DNA of 32,550 nucleotides from contig JAZUJW010000031.1 in assembly GCA_045642925.1 (NCBI GenBank), forward strand, positions 1-32,550. Direction: 5' to 3'. The notes under the pieces are model-generated. The model searched no databases. It was given only the letters and a program-made list of their open reading frames with translations, and was not told where the DNA came from. The DNA is from Firm-04 sp045642925. Lineage in GTDB: Bacteria; Bacillota; Clostridia; Oscillospirales; Ruminococcaceae. How positions within the stretch are numbered: the first letter of the stretch is position 1; every line of letters starts with the position of its first letter. Positions 1-8,154 of this stretch are shown piece after piece. The translations under genes were made by a program, and so were the position numbers.

Positions 1-99
1 AATTCCTTGCTGGGCGTCAGCCCAGCGGCGTCATTTCTGTACAATCTGACGAAAAATTTGACTGCGCATCTGTACCACCAGCTCTGTGCGGTGTTGCCT
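1..99 (-). repeat. Dispersed repeat, inverted copy of 22716-22814
   Basis: Read on the minus strand, this stretch matches 22716-22814 base for base except one position (39 versus 22776). It contains a short hairpin at 9-26 (arms GCTGGG and CCCAGC) and half of the GCGGTGTTGCC palindrome that is complete at 22699-22730. It is non-coding. It begins at the window edge, so the element may extend further left. Confidence 0.9.
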
Positions 100-195
100 A
101 AAGTTTTACTCGTTTTTTTTCAAAAAATCGCGAAGTCCAGAGGGAATCAATTCCCTCTGGACTCCTCATGATTGGGTGCAGGAGGTGCTTTCAAT
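100..195 (-). repeat. Dispersed repeat modules with a 13-bp-stem palindrome
   Basis: On the minus strand this contains, in order, a segment ending in TGATTGGGTGCAGGAGGTGC (also at 22566-22590), a near-perfect palindrome at 135-162 (arms GTCCAGAGGGAAT and ATTCCCTCTGGAC, loop CA), and an A/T segment with TTTTTTGAAAAAA and CGAGTAAAACTTT that recurs at 26004-26035. It lies downstream of the ygjP-like gene (stop at 229) and could help end that transcript. The T-run is on the wrong side of the palindrome for a classical terminator. Confidence 0.8.
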
Positions 196-228
196 TTCCG
201 CTGAAATCCTCAAGAAAAAGCATTCTTC

Positions 229-792
229 TTATGTCATCGCCCTGAATATATATGCACTCCCATGCTGCTTCAGCCATTGGTCATGCTCTCGGTAATCCGG
301 ACAAATCTTCTCTAAATGTGTGTAAAACCGCACAGAATGATTCATCTCCAAACGATGGCATATCTCGTGCGCTACCACAAAATCCAGTACCGCTAACGGC
401 ATATCTGCCAACAGACAATTGAAATTCAAATTTCCCTTCGACGAACAACTCCCGAATTTCGTCTTCTGACACCGAATCGTGATTTTCCCATAGGATACCC
501 CAAGCTTCTCTGCATAATATGCCACACGCGACGGAATCAGTTTCGCGGCTTTCTCCGCAAGTGCCGAAAGCTCCTGCGGCGAATATGGCGGTAAATCACA
601 ACGATGCAGTTTCGCAAGCTGCTTCCGTATAAACCCCTGATGCTGCCGGAATAATGCATCAATCTCATGCTCCGCCGTATGTAACGGGACACGCATATAA
701 ATTCCGCCTCTCGGCGTAATGCCCAGCGAAATGGTCTTTCGATTGGAACGGATAATGTCAACGGTCATGCCTTCAATTTCACGGCTGCTCAT
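229..792 (-). CDS. ygjP: YgjP/SprT-like zinc metallopeptidase-fold protein (DUF45)
   Basis: A 187-residue soluble protein of the YgjP/DUF45 family. The zinc-site motif HEICH is at residues 142-146 with a third ligand candidate in NHS at 151-153. The family block TKFGSCSSKGNLNFN is at 111-125. The fold resembles minimal zinc peptidases. E. coli YgjP has been described as a UTP pyrophosphatase, so the substrate is open. The start is the ATG at 792, which overlaps the TGA of the upstream gene (ATGA) and has AAGGAG eight bases upstream inside that gene, so the two are probably translationally coupled. It is the second gene of the unit driven by the promoter at 1366-1394. Confidence 0.88.
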   Translation of the reverse strand: MSSREIEGMTVDIIRSNRKTISLGITPRGGIYMRVPLHTAEHEIDALFRQHQGFIRKQLAKLHRCDLPPYSPQELSALAEKAAKLIPSRVAYYAEKLGVSYGKITIRCQKTKFGSCSSKGNLNFNCLLADMPLAVLDFVVAHEICHRLEMNHSVRFYTHLEKICPDYREHDQWLKQHGSAYIFRAMT

Positions 793-1331
793 ATTGTAAA
801 CTCCTTGTATTTTTTACCGTCCAAAGTCTTCCATATGAATGTGTCGTTTTCCAGAATCATGTAACTGTGCGGCGTTTGTTCTTTCGGAATGGAAACAGAA
901 CCCGGATTCAAATAATACTGCTCTGCAAATGGTTCACAAGCTGGAATATGTGTATGTCCATGCAGCAGAATATCCCCTGCACGCAGCGGCGGCGGAGATT
1001 GCTTATGAAAAATATGTCCATGCGTGGCATATATAAGCTTTTTACCAATGGGCAGCACTGCGTAATCCGCAAGAATGGGAAAGGATAACACCATCTGGTC
1101 AACCTCTGCATCACAGTTGCCGCGAACACAAAGCAAACTGTCTGCCAACGGATTCAGCATCGCAATCACCGCTTTCGGGTTATATTCGGTCGGCAGGTCA
1201 TTGCGCGGGCCATGGTAGAGCAAATCACCGAGCAAAAGCATTCGGTCAGCTTGTTCTGCCTGAAACTGTGCGAGAAGTTTTTCAGTGTAGAATGCAGAAC
1301 CATGCAGGTCGGAGGCAATCAGCCATTTCAT
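789..1331 (-). CDS. yfcE: YfcE/MJ0936-type metallophosphoesterase
   Basis: A 180-residue cytoplasmic calcineurin-like phosphodiesterase of the YfcE family. The metal motifs are all present: D-x-H at residues 8-10, GD at 35-36, GNCD at 71-74, THGH at 103-106 and GHTH at 125-128. Members hydrolyse simple phosphodiesters in vitro and their natural substrate is generally unknown. The ATG at 1331 (MKWLIASDLHG) is chosen; a TTG two codons upstream is closer to the AAAGGA ribosome site but less likely. It is the first gene of a two-gene unit with the YgjP-like gene, with an ATGA overlap. Confidence 0.92.
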   Translation of the reverse strand: MKWLIASDLHGSAFYTEKLLAQFQAEQADRMLLLGDLLYHGPRNDLPTEYNPKAVIAMLNPLADSLLCVRGNCDAEVDQMVLSFPILADYAVLPIGKKLIYATHGHIFHKQSPPPLRAGDILLHGHTHIPACEPFAEQYYLNPGSVSIPKEQTPHSYMILENDTFIWKTLDGKKYKEFTI

Positions 1332-1365
1332 AGACAAAAAATCCTTTCTGAGATATGTTGCCTTT

Positions 1366-1394
1366 ATTGTAGCATATCTTCAGGCGGAATGCAA
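1366..1394 (-). promoter_or_regulatory. Sigma-A promoter for the yfcE-ygjP unit
   Basis: On the minus strand, TTGCAT (1389-1394), a 17-base spacer and TACAAT (1366-1371), with an extended -10 TG. It ends about 35 bases upstream of the start codon. Confidence 0.8.
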
Positions 1395-1500
1395 GTATTC
1401 TTCAAAAAGAATGCAGAAACGCATACGGTTCTACGCTCATGGGGATGCAAATGCGAAAAGAATTCATTCCTTTTCTGCATAAAAATATCAAGAAAAAGAA

Positions 1501-1529
1501 TTGACATTTCATCAAAATTATGCTATTCT
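1501..1529 (+). promoter_or_regulatory. Sigma-A promoter for the ricin-dockerin-GH43-GH43 gene
   Basis: TTGACA (1501-1506), a 17-base spacer, TATTCT (1524-1529), with an extended -10 TGC directly before it. The leader to the ATG at 1569 is short and AT-rich and contains CTATTGATTC, which resembles the leader of the other dockerin enzyme. Confidence 0.85.
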
Positions 1530-1568
1530 GTTTCTATTGATTCTATATATAAAATTGGGGGTACATAC

Positions 1569-4487
1569 ATGAAAAAAAAATCCGCGTTCCTCAGCACCTT
1601 CTCCGCTTTCGCGCTTTTCCTTTCGCAATGTCCGATGACTCCGCCTCCCGCACAAGCCGCTGACATTCCCACAAAACTCTCCTGCCCCATTGTGTGCAGT
1701 CAGCCCGAAATCCTTGCAAATACCACTTATTCCATCATGGTGCGTCTGAGCGGAAAATACCTCACAGCCACCGATTCCAATTCCCTGATCCAATGGGCAG
1801 ACAATGGGCAATCCAATCAGCAATGGTTCATTCAGGATGCAGGTGACGGCTTCTGCAAGATCTGCATGGCTTCCGATCATAATATGGTCTGGACAGTTGA
1901 CAACGGCAGCGGCGAAAACGGCAACGCCATTTTACTGGCAGAAGACAAAAATTCTTCCGCACAACGCTTCCTGTTCCGACAAACCGATGACGCATGGAAC
2001 ATCGTTGCAGAATGCTCCCTCTCCCTGAATACCACCATCGACGTTTACGATATCAGCTATGAGGATGGTGCGGTCATCGACCAATGGAATTACTGGGCGG
2101 GCGAAGGACAGAAATTCTATATTCGTCCTGTCAACAATGCCTATTCCTATCTGCGCGGCGATCTGAATTTTGACGGACAGCTCACAGTGCATGACTTCGT
2201 TTTACTCAAATACGGCATTATGCATGGCATGGACACAAACCTTGCCGCCATCGCTGATATGAATGGTGACGGCAGTGCCAATACGCAGGATGCTTCCGTT
2301 CTGTCTGCCATTCTGACAGGACAAGTTCCTGCCTCCTATTCTGCTTTCTGTGATATCCCATATCAGCAGGAAAATGTTGCATACCTGTTCGCCTATTTTC
2401 TCGGCAACGCACCAGAACAGGAACAGCTTTCCTATGCAGTCAGTCTGGACGGCTACCATTTCAATGCCCTCAACGGCGGAAAATCCGTCTGGAAATCGGG
2501 TGTCGGCACAGAATGTCTGCGTGACCCCTATATTTTCAAAGGCGAGGACGGACTGTATCATCTCCTTGCGACCGATATGAAATCTTCACTCGGCTGGTCA
2601 AGCAACCGCCATCTGCTCTCTGCAAAATCGACCGATCTGGTACATTGGTTTGATGAATACCAAATCGAAATTGCCAATAAGTATCCGTCCATGATGGGTG
2701 CAGACCGTGCATGGGCACCACAAGCGATCTACGATGCCGATAAAGATTCCTACATGATCTACTATGCGGCAAGAGTCCCAGGCATTGATGACCGCACTGT
2801 GATGTATTATGCATACAGCCGCGACCTCAAAACGCTTGACTCCGCGCCAACGTTACTCTTTGCACCTGCCAATGGCAATGATGCCATCGACAGCGACATC
2901 ATTTTCCAGAACGGAAAATACTATATGTACTACAAAAATGAAACCAACAAACGCATCTATCTTGCGACCGCAGACCATGCCAACGGCCCATATACCGAAG
3001 TGAAGCAGGTTTCAGAAGGTTCTCTCGGTGTGGAAGGCCCGAACATCTACAACATCATTGGCACAAACCGCTGGGTGATGATGTCCGATGCTTACGGCGA
3101 TGGCTACTACGTCATGCAGGAAACCACGGATTTCACGAATTTCACAACCGTCAGCCGCAATGCGTACAGTTTTGACTTCACGCCGCGTCATGGTTATGTC
3201 ATTCCCATTACCGCGGCACAGTACCGCGCACTGACTGCCGCATATCCTTCCAGCGCAGTCACAGCATTCAATTCAGGTATGGAAACAGTCAGCGTTTCTG
3301 CAAAACAGGGCGAAACAGTAACACTGCCGCAGACCATTCAGGCGCAGTACACAGACGGCAGTTCCCTTTCACTCGGTGTTACATGGGATGCCGCACAGAC
3401 TGCCGCGCTCTCAAATGCCAAGGCAGGAACCTATGAAATCACAGGCAAAGTGCAGACACCTGCATATGACAACCCGTTTATTACGGAACGTGCCGACCCG
3501 TTCATGACCAAAGGTGCAGACGGATACTATTATTTTACCGCGTCCTATCCTGCATACGGCAGTGTAGACAAGGGCTATGACCGCATTATTCTCCGCAGAA
3601 GCAAGACCGTAGCAGGACTTGCCAGTGCAGAAGAAAAAACCATCTGGAAAGCACATTCCTCCGGCATCATGGCAAAACACATCTGGGCACCTGAAATGCA
3701 TTATATCGGCGGTGCATGGTATATCTACTTTGCGGCAGGCGCAAGCAGTGACATCTGGGCAATTCGTCCTTATGTACTGAAATGCGATGGAGACCCCTAC
3801 AACGGAACATGGACAGAATGCGGACAGATGCAGGCATCGAATGGCGATAAGGATGCGTTCACAAGTTTTTCGCTGGACATGACCTATTTTGAATGCGGCG
3901 GAAAACACTATGTCATCTGGGCAGAAATCAAAGGCGATTCTTCCCTGTTCATGGCAGAGATCAATCCGTCAGAACCATGGAAGCTGACCTCGAAAGCCAT
4001 TATGCTGACCAAACCCGAATATAATTGGGAACTGGTGAACAATCGAGTCAATGAAGGCGCGAGTGTACTGAAAGCGAATGGAAAAGTGTATTTGTTCTTC
4101 TCTGCATCCGGCACGGGTTCGGAATATTGTGTCGGACGCATGGAAGCGAATGCAGACGCGAACTTAATGGACATCAAGAGTTGGACGAAACTTGACCATC
4201 CTGTATTGCAGACGGCGAATCTGATCGGGGAATCAGGGCCGGGACACAATAGTTTTGTTGTCGATGAGAATGGTGTGCTGCTGCTGGTGTATCATGCAAG
4301 ACCGGATACGCACGCATCGAAGAAGTGTGGAACATACGCATCTGATCCGTTGTATGATCCATGCCGGCACACAAGATTACTGCCGGTATGTTTTGATGTT
4401 ACAGGCGCACCGGTACTGACGATGAATGCCCAGCATTTGCTGACGGAAACGAACCGCACTGTGACAGCGACCGTAACGATTTACTGA
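1569..4487 (+). CDS. Secreted cellulosomal enzyme: ricin-like module, dockerin I, GH43, Ig-like, GH43
   Basis: A 972-residue secreted protein. Modules in order: signal peptide 1-30; ricin-type beta-trefoil carbohydrate-binding module about 50-188; type I dockerin about 195-253, with calcium loops DLNFDGQLTVHD (198-209) and DMNGDGSANTQD (230-241); first GH43 module about 263-560; Ig-like (Big_4-like) linker about 572-630; second GH43 module about 636-950. Candidate GH43 catalytic residues are D319, D443 and E489 (GVEGPN) in the first module, and D643 (RADPF), D770 and E829 (NEGAS) in the second, so both look active. Known GH43 activities include arabinofuranosidase and xylosidase; the subfamily was not assigned. 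The start has GGGGG seven bases upstream, an N-terminal KKK and a hydrophobic core; the frame stays open upstream of 1569 but that part is not signal-like. The dockerin would attach it to a scaffoldin cohesin. It is monocistronic, with a promoter at 1501-1529 and a terminator at 4494-4530. Confidence 0.93.
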   Translation: MKKKSAFLSTFSAFALFLSQCPMTPPPAQAADIPTKLSCPIVCSQPEILANTTYSIMVRLSGKYLTATDSNSLIQWADNGQSNQQWFIQDAGDGFCKICMASDHNMVWTVDNGSGENGNAILLAEDKNSSAQRFLFRQTDDAWNIVAECSLSLNTTIDVYDISYEDGAVIDQWNYWAGEGQKFYIRPVNNAYSYLRGDLNFDGQLTVHDFVLLKYGIMHGMDTNLAAIADMNGDGSANTQDASVLSAILTGQVPASYSAFCDIPYQQENVAYLFAYFLGNAPEQEQLSYAVSLDGYHFNALNGGKSVWKSGVGTECLRDPYIFKGEDGLYHLLATDMKSSLGWSSNRHLLSAKSTDLVHWFDEYQIEIANKYPSMMGADRAWAPQAIYDADKDSYMIYYAARVPGIDDRTVMYYAYSRDLKTLDSAPTLLFAPANGNDAIDSDIIFQNGKYYMYYKNETNKRIYLATADHANGPYTEVKQVSEGSLGVEGPNIYNIIGTNRWVMMSDAYGDGYYVMQETTDFTNFTTVSRNAYSFDFTPRHGYVIPITAAQYRALTAAYPSSAVTAFNSGMETVSVSAKQGETVTLPQTIQAQYTDGSSLSLGVTWDAAQTAALSNAKAGTYEITGKVQTPAYDNPFITERADPFMTKGADGYYYFTASYPAYGSVDKGYDRIILRRSKTVAGLASAEEKTIWKAHSSGIMAKHIWAPEMHYIGGAWYIYFAAGASSDIWAIRPYVLKCDGDPYNGTWTECGQMQASNGDKDAFTSFSLDMTYFECGGKHYVIWAEIKGDSSLFMAEINPSEPWKLTSKAIMLTKPEYNWELVNNRVNEGASVLKANGKVYLFFSASGTGSEYCVGRMEANADANLMDIKSWTKLDHPVLQTANLIGESGPGHNSFVVDENGVLLLVYHARPDTHASKKCGTYASDPLYDPCRHTRLLPVCFDVTGAPVLTMNAQHLLTETNRTVTATVTIY

Positions 4488-4493
4488 CAAAAG

Positions 4494-4530
4494 AAGGCAA
4501 GAGAATGGTATGAACCATTTCTCTTGCCTT
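4494..4530. terminator. Bidirectional terminator hairpin of a recurring type
   Basis: Stem AAGGCAAGAGA / TCTCTTGCCTT continues as ATGGT / ACCAT with a one-base bulge. It is followed by TTTCTTTG on the plus strand and CTTCTTTTG on the minus strand, so it can serve both the convergent GH43 gene and the LCP gene. The same stem sequence recurs at 17876-17912 and 22962-22999. A short second hairpin, ATACCG/CGGTAT with a T-run, lies at 4563-4584. Confidence 0.85.
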
Positions 4531-4582
4531 TCTTTGTTGTTTCGGACTGTTTGCGTTCAGGAATACCGGAATAACGGTATTT

Positions 4583-5629
4583 TTACGAAGCGGTCGAAGT
4601 CGTTTCGGTCGTCGATGCAGCAGTCGTGGTCGTCACAACCGCCTGTGCTGTTGTCGTGATGCCTTCACTGGACTCATCCGATTCCAGACCAAGCTTCGCC
4701 TGTTCCTCTGTCAACGGGTCACCAATACGGTTGCTGAACGCTGTATCAAGCGCCGCAGGGAAACCTTCATGCAGGACAAATTCACCGCGTTCATTCTCGA
4801 CTCCTGCCAGCGTCAGCGTCTTTGCCGGGAAAATGATCGTTTTCTGGAACATGAACGAAATTGCGTGCTTATGATCCGCAAAATCCGATGCGGCAACATT
4901 CGTCGTTGTTGCACCCAGGAAGGTATTGAAATAGGAATCCAGATTGTTGGAAATACGCTCGAAATTACCATGATTGATGAGCGAAGAGATCGCTGAGCCA
5001 ATCGTAGCAGTGCGCTCGGATTCATTATAGAACTTGTTGCTGGTGATGAGCGTTTCCAACTGTTCCGTATCAATATTCTGCGATACATCCTTCGGATACA
5101 GACCGTAATCGCTGATGGTCACCATGACCGTTGCCGTACCGAAAATCGAAACGATTTTCTGGAAGCCCTCACTGTCCATGCAAACATAACGGTCGATCGT
5201 CTGACCAAGTGTTGCGGAGAGCGATTCACAAAGTGTAGTCGGGTCATACGTTTTCGCGCACTGTTCTACCGTGATTTGCTTGTCATTGTGCGAAATCAGC
5301 ATATTGATAGGGATGCCGATGCAGTGTTCTGTTCTGCGAATCGGGTCGAAATGCAGAAGCATGACCACCATTTTGCGGACAGAATCATCAGGTGTGAAAA
5401 TGAAAAGGAGATTGTTGACATCATTTTCGGTGATGCTTTCCGTTGCAGCAGGCATGGTTTCCAAGGAGTATTCGGATTTCGTCAGCCGCTTGTAATAGTA
5501 TCTTGCAATACTTCCAAATACCGCCGTCGCAATCAGAATTGTCAGCAGAAACGGAATTGCCACTGTGCCGATTTTTCTCTTGCGCCGTCTGAAAAATTTC
5601 CGATAGCCTTTTGCTTTAGATGCAGTCAT
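4583..5629 (-). CDS. Membrane-anchored LytR-CpsA-Psr (LCP)-like protein, degenerate
   Basis: A 348-residue protein with a basic cytoplasmic N-terminus (RRRKRK), one membrane helix at about 21-44 and an extracellular domain resembling LCP proteins (VNNLLFIFTPDDSVRKMVVM at 71-90, then a segment like the LCP IPRD region reading IGIPINMLI). LCP enzymes transfer wall polymers to peptidoglycan. Here the Arg/Asp residues expected around the pyrophosphate site are not evident, so catalysis is doubtful. The C-terminus (about 318-348) is a Thr/Ser/Ala-rich tail. The start is the ATG at 5629, overlapping the TGA of the SLOG gene (ATGA), with AAAGGA upstream. It is the last gene of the dnaD operon. The fold assignment is by pattern only. 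Confidence 0.7.
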   Translation of the reverse strand: MTASKAKGYRKFFRRRKRKIGTVAIPFLLTILIATAVFGSIARYYYKRLTKSEYSLETMPAATESITENDVNNLLFIFTPDDSVRKMVVMLLHFDPIRRTEHCIGIPINMLISHNDKQITVEQCAKTYDPTTLCESLSATLGQTIDRYVCMDSEGFQKIVSIFGTATVMVTISDYGLYPKDVSQNIDTEQLETLITSNKFYNESERTATIGSAISSLINHGNFERISNNLDSYFNTFLGATTTNVAASDFADHKHAISFMFQKTIIFPAKTLTLAGVENERGEFVLHEGFPAALDTAFSNRIGDPLTEEQAKLGLESDESSEGITTTAQAVVTTTTAASTTETTSTAS

Positions 5630-6180
5630 AATGTAAAATTCCTTTCTATAGCCTGCGGAGAACGCTCCGCATTGTCGCCGCAAAGCAGCGTTTCAACCTG
5701 ATTGATGTCAATGATGCGGGCAAGGAGCCCACGGCGCTTCGCCATGTGTACGGTCCGTCCCGTACCCGATTGGAGATCACGCAGAACGGCGATCAACCGT
5801 TCGCTATGGTCTATCATATATTGATTGCGGATACGAAAGCAGTCTTTCCGATATTGCGGACAAACGCAAATGACCTCATTTGCTGCCGCAAGAATGCGCT
5901 CATACGCTTCGGACTGCGGCGTTGCGATGCGCGGCGGCTGTTTCGGATATGGAAGAACAGCTGTCAATTCCAGTGTCGGATGCAGTTTCTGCTCCTCCAG
6001 CACCAAATCTGCCGCCATCAGATCCACGCCGACAGCCATGCCCGTATAAAAACGATTTGCACCATCCGCAATGGCTGCACGAATTTCGCATAACAGCATA
6101 CTCTCAACGACACCCCGCAGCCGTTCATCTGCAAAGTCCAGATGCCGATGCCCTGAAAAGCAGACCGCAAACGGCTTCAT
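5626..6180 (-). CDS. SLOG-superfamily (DUF1273/YpsA-like) protein
   Basis: A 184-residue cytoplasmic protein of the SLOG Rossmann-like superfamily. The N-terminal CFSGHR motif (7-12) and the glycine-rich FYTGMAVGVDLMAAD block (44-58) are characteristic. B. subtilis YpsA, of this family, has been linked to cell division and stress; SLOG domains bind nucleotides or related ligands. No enzyme activity can be assigned. It overlaps its upstream neighbour (kinase) and its downstream neighbour (LCP) by ATGA junctions, which implies tightly coupled expression. Confidence 0.85.
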   Translation of the reverse strand: MKPFAVCFSGHRHLDFADERLRGVVESMLLCEIRAAIADGANRFYTGMAVGVDLMAADLVLEEQKLHPTLELTAVLPYPKQPPRIATPQSEAYERILAAANEVICVCPQYRKDCFRIRNQYMIDHSERLIAVLRDLQSGTGRTVHMAKRRGLLARIIDINQVETLLCGDNAERSPQAIERNFTL

Positions 6181-7121
6181 TCCTGAAAGAGTGCCGTACC
6201 GCCGATAAATTCACGAATGACCGAGATATCGGGAATCCATGCAGGATCATCCATCGGCTGGAGTTTTTCGAGGAAAGAAAGCAACAGCGGGATATCCGTA
6301 CCGACTGCGGCTTCATCTTTCGCAAGCGTGCGCACCGTTTCGAGAATCTGCGGACGGTAAATGCTCAGTTCATACGGCAAAAACGTATCCAGTTCATAGT
6401 CCGCAAAATGCTTATACGGCATGATGTAGAGATTTTCACCGCGGGAAACACTGGCAAGCATCTTACAGGAATCCAGCGGATTTCTGCCTCTGGTACGGTG
6501 GTCGCGCAGCAGACGGCGGGCAAAACGGATGAGGGAAGGATGCAGACGTTGGTTGCCGTCCGTGATACGGGTACGGACACTCAGATAGATCTTGCTGGAA
6601 TCATCGTGGACAGAACCCGTGACTTCAGGATTCAGCGCATGAATGCCCTCCATCATAATGAGTTCACCACGTTTGAGGCGGAGCTTTTTGCCTGATTTGC
6701 ACTGCTGCTGCTTTGTAAAGTCAAAGCGCGGCAGTTCGACTTCTTCGCCTTTGGCAAGCTGCTGAAGCTGTGTATTCAGCAGATCCAAGTCCAGACGCAG
6801 CGGTGATTCATAATCAGGTTTGCCGTTCTGGTCAACGATCTGCTCGTTTTTCGAACCACTCGCATAGTAATTATCCATGGAAAGGGTATGTGTTTCAAAG
6901 CCCCATGCATCCAGAATCTGTTCGATGCGGTGGGCGGTCGTCGTCTTGCCCGATGCAGAAGGCCCTGCGATCAGGGTAATGGGGCGTTCTTTGCCGTGAC
7001 GGCACAGACTGTCCGCTACGTTTCGCAGCATTTTGTCATAATCTGCTTCGCAGTCGATGACAAAAGATTCAGGGGATGCGGCAGCTTGTGCATTAATATC
7101 CGAGATAGACAGCTCATTCAT
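6177..7121 (-). CDS. Uridine kinase-like P-loop nucleoside kinase
   Basis: A 314-residue soluble protein. The P-loop GPSASGKT is at residues 53-60, followed by a uridine-kinase-type lid and acceptor region (SMDNYY, RFDFTKQ, MMEGIHALNP). It is longer than classical Udk (about 210), with extra N-terminal and C-terminal segments, and belongs to the broader uridine kinase/phosphoribulokinase-like group; the true substrate may not be uridine. The ATG at 7121 is chosen because AAAGGAGG lies just upstream and the upstream frame is non-conserved in character. It lies 19 bases after the dnaI-like stop and overlaps the SLOG gene by ATGA. Confidence 0.85.
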   Translation of the reverse strand: MNELSISDINAQAAASPESFVIDCEADYDKMLRNVADSLCRHGKERPITLIAGPSASGKTTTAHRIEQILDAWGFETHTLSMDNYYASGSKNEQIVDQNGKPDYESPLRLDLDLLNTQLQQLAKGEEVELPRFDFTKQQQCKSGKKLRLKRGELIMMEGIHALNPEVTGSVHDDSSKIYLSVRTRITDGNQRLHPSLIRFARRLLRDHRTRGRNPLDSCKMLASVSRGENLYIMPYKHFADYELDTFLPYELSIYRPQILETVRTLAKDEAAVGTDIPLLLSFLEKLQPMDDPAWIPDISVIREFIGGTALFQE

Positions 7122-7140
7122 AACGGAAGCCTCCTTTGAG

Positions 7141-8133
7141 TTACTGCAAATGGAACGATTCTTTTCGTTTTTGCAGCCGAATGTCATTACCATGAAACGC
7201 CATGCCGATACAAGTGGAGAACAGCCGCGATACAATGCGGTCGCCGTAGCGTGCTTCGATTTCGGCGTGCGTCAGGTTTGTGTTGATAATAGTTGGTTTT
7301 CCCGCACTTAACCGTCCGTTGAGGAGGGTATAAATGGCACTGCGGGAGAAGGTGGTATCAAATTCCGTGCCAAAGTCATCAAAAATCAACAGGTCACACT
7401 CCAGCAGCAGACCGAGCGTGTCAGTGTCGGCGGCATCGGGTGTCCGTCCGAACTGTTCCTGTTCAATGCGGCGGAGCAAAGCGCCTGCACTGTCATAAAT
7501 GACGCAGTATCCTTTTTTCAGTACGGAATCTGCAATGGCAAGCGAAAGATGCGTCTTGCCGAGTCCTGTTTTTCCCATCATCAGGATGCTTCCCGCATTC
7601 CGATGGAAAGATGCAGCATATTCTTTGCATTCGTGCAGAATCTTCTGCATGGACAGGAACTCGTTCTGTGGGAGTGTACGGTAATAGTCAATAGAAAAAG
7701 TATCGAACGTACAAAGCCGAAGCTGTGCGCGTGCATTGATGCGTTCTGCGCCGACTCTGCCGAGTTCCTGCTTGAGGCAGGTGCATGGGTAGCCGTTGAC
7801 GAAGCCCGTATCACAGCAGTGCTGACAGCGGTAGTGGATATCAAGGTAATCGGCGGGATAGCCGTTTGCCGTCAGGATACTGCGCAGCATGGCATCAGCG
7901 GATTCGGTGCGCTTCTGGAGTTCAAGCATACGCTTGTGCCGTGATTCCTCTGTGCCGTCATGCGAAATTTGCAGGACTGAAAGGCAGGCGGTGCGGAGCT
8001 GATTGTCGATCTCGATGGTTTCAGGAAGTTTTTCGTGGATCTCATCGGTATGCATTTCCTGCGTCAGGCGAGCATTTCTGCGGCGTTCTTTGATGCGGCG
8101 GATCGCCTCATCATAAACTTCACGCTGGTACAT
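7141..8133 (-). CDS. dnaI: DnaI/DnaC-like helicase loader ATPase
   Basis: A 330-residue AAA+ protein. A Cys cluster at residues 103-119 (CQHCC, then C-T-C) is a zinc-binding candidate of the kind seen in DnaI N-terminal domains. Walker A GKTGLGKT is at about 188-194, Walker B LLIFDDFG at 248-255, and a sensor-type NTN follows. DnaI loads the replicative helicase together with DnaD and DnaB. The ATG at 8133 is preferred because AGAAAGCGGTGA just upstream resembles the anti-Shine-Dalgarno complement; the alternative GTG at 8142 lies inside that site. It directly follows dnaD, the usual partner. Confidence 0.9.
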   Translation of the reverse strand: MYQREVYDEAIRRIKERRRNARLTQEMHTDEIHEKLPETIEIDNQLRTACLSVLQISHDGTEESRHKRMLELQKRTESADAMLRSILTANGYPADYLDIHYRCQHCCDTGFVNGYPCTCLKQELGRVGAERINARAQLRLCTFDTFSIDYYRTLPQNEFLSMQKILHECKEYAASFHRNAGSILMMGKTGLGKTHLSLAIADSVLKKGYCVIYDSAGALLRRIEQEQFGRTPDAADTDTLGLLLECDLLIFDDFGTEFDTTFSRSAIYTLLNGRLSAGKPTIINTNLTHAEIEARYGDRIVSRLFSTCIGMAFHGNDIRLQKRKESFHLQ

Positions 8134-8154
8134 CGGTTTCACCGCTTTCTATCA

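Noticed and set aside
1212..1568. N-terminal extension of the first GH43 gene
   Set aside because: It would overlap yfcE and include the promoter; the signal peptide and GGGGG ribosome site place the start at 1569.
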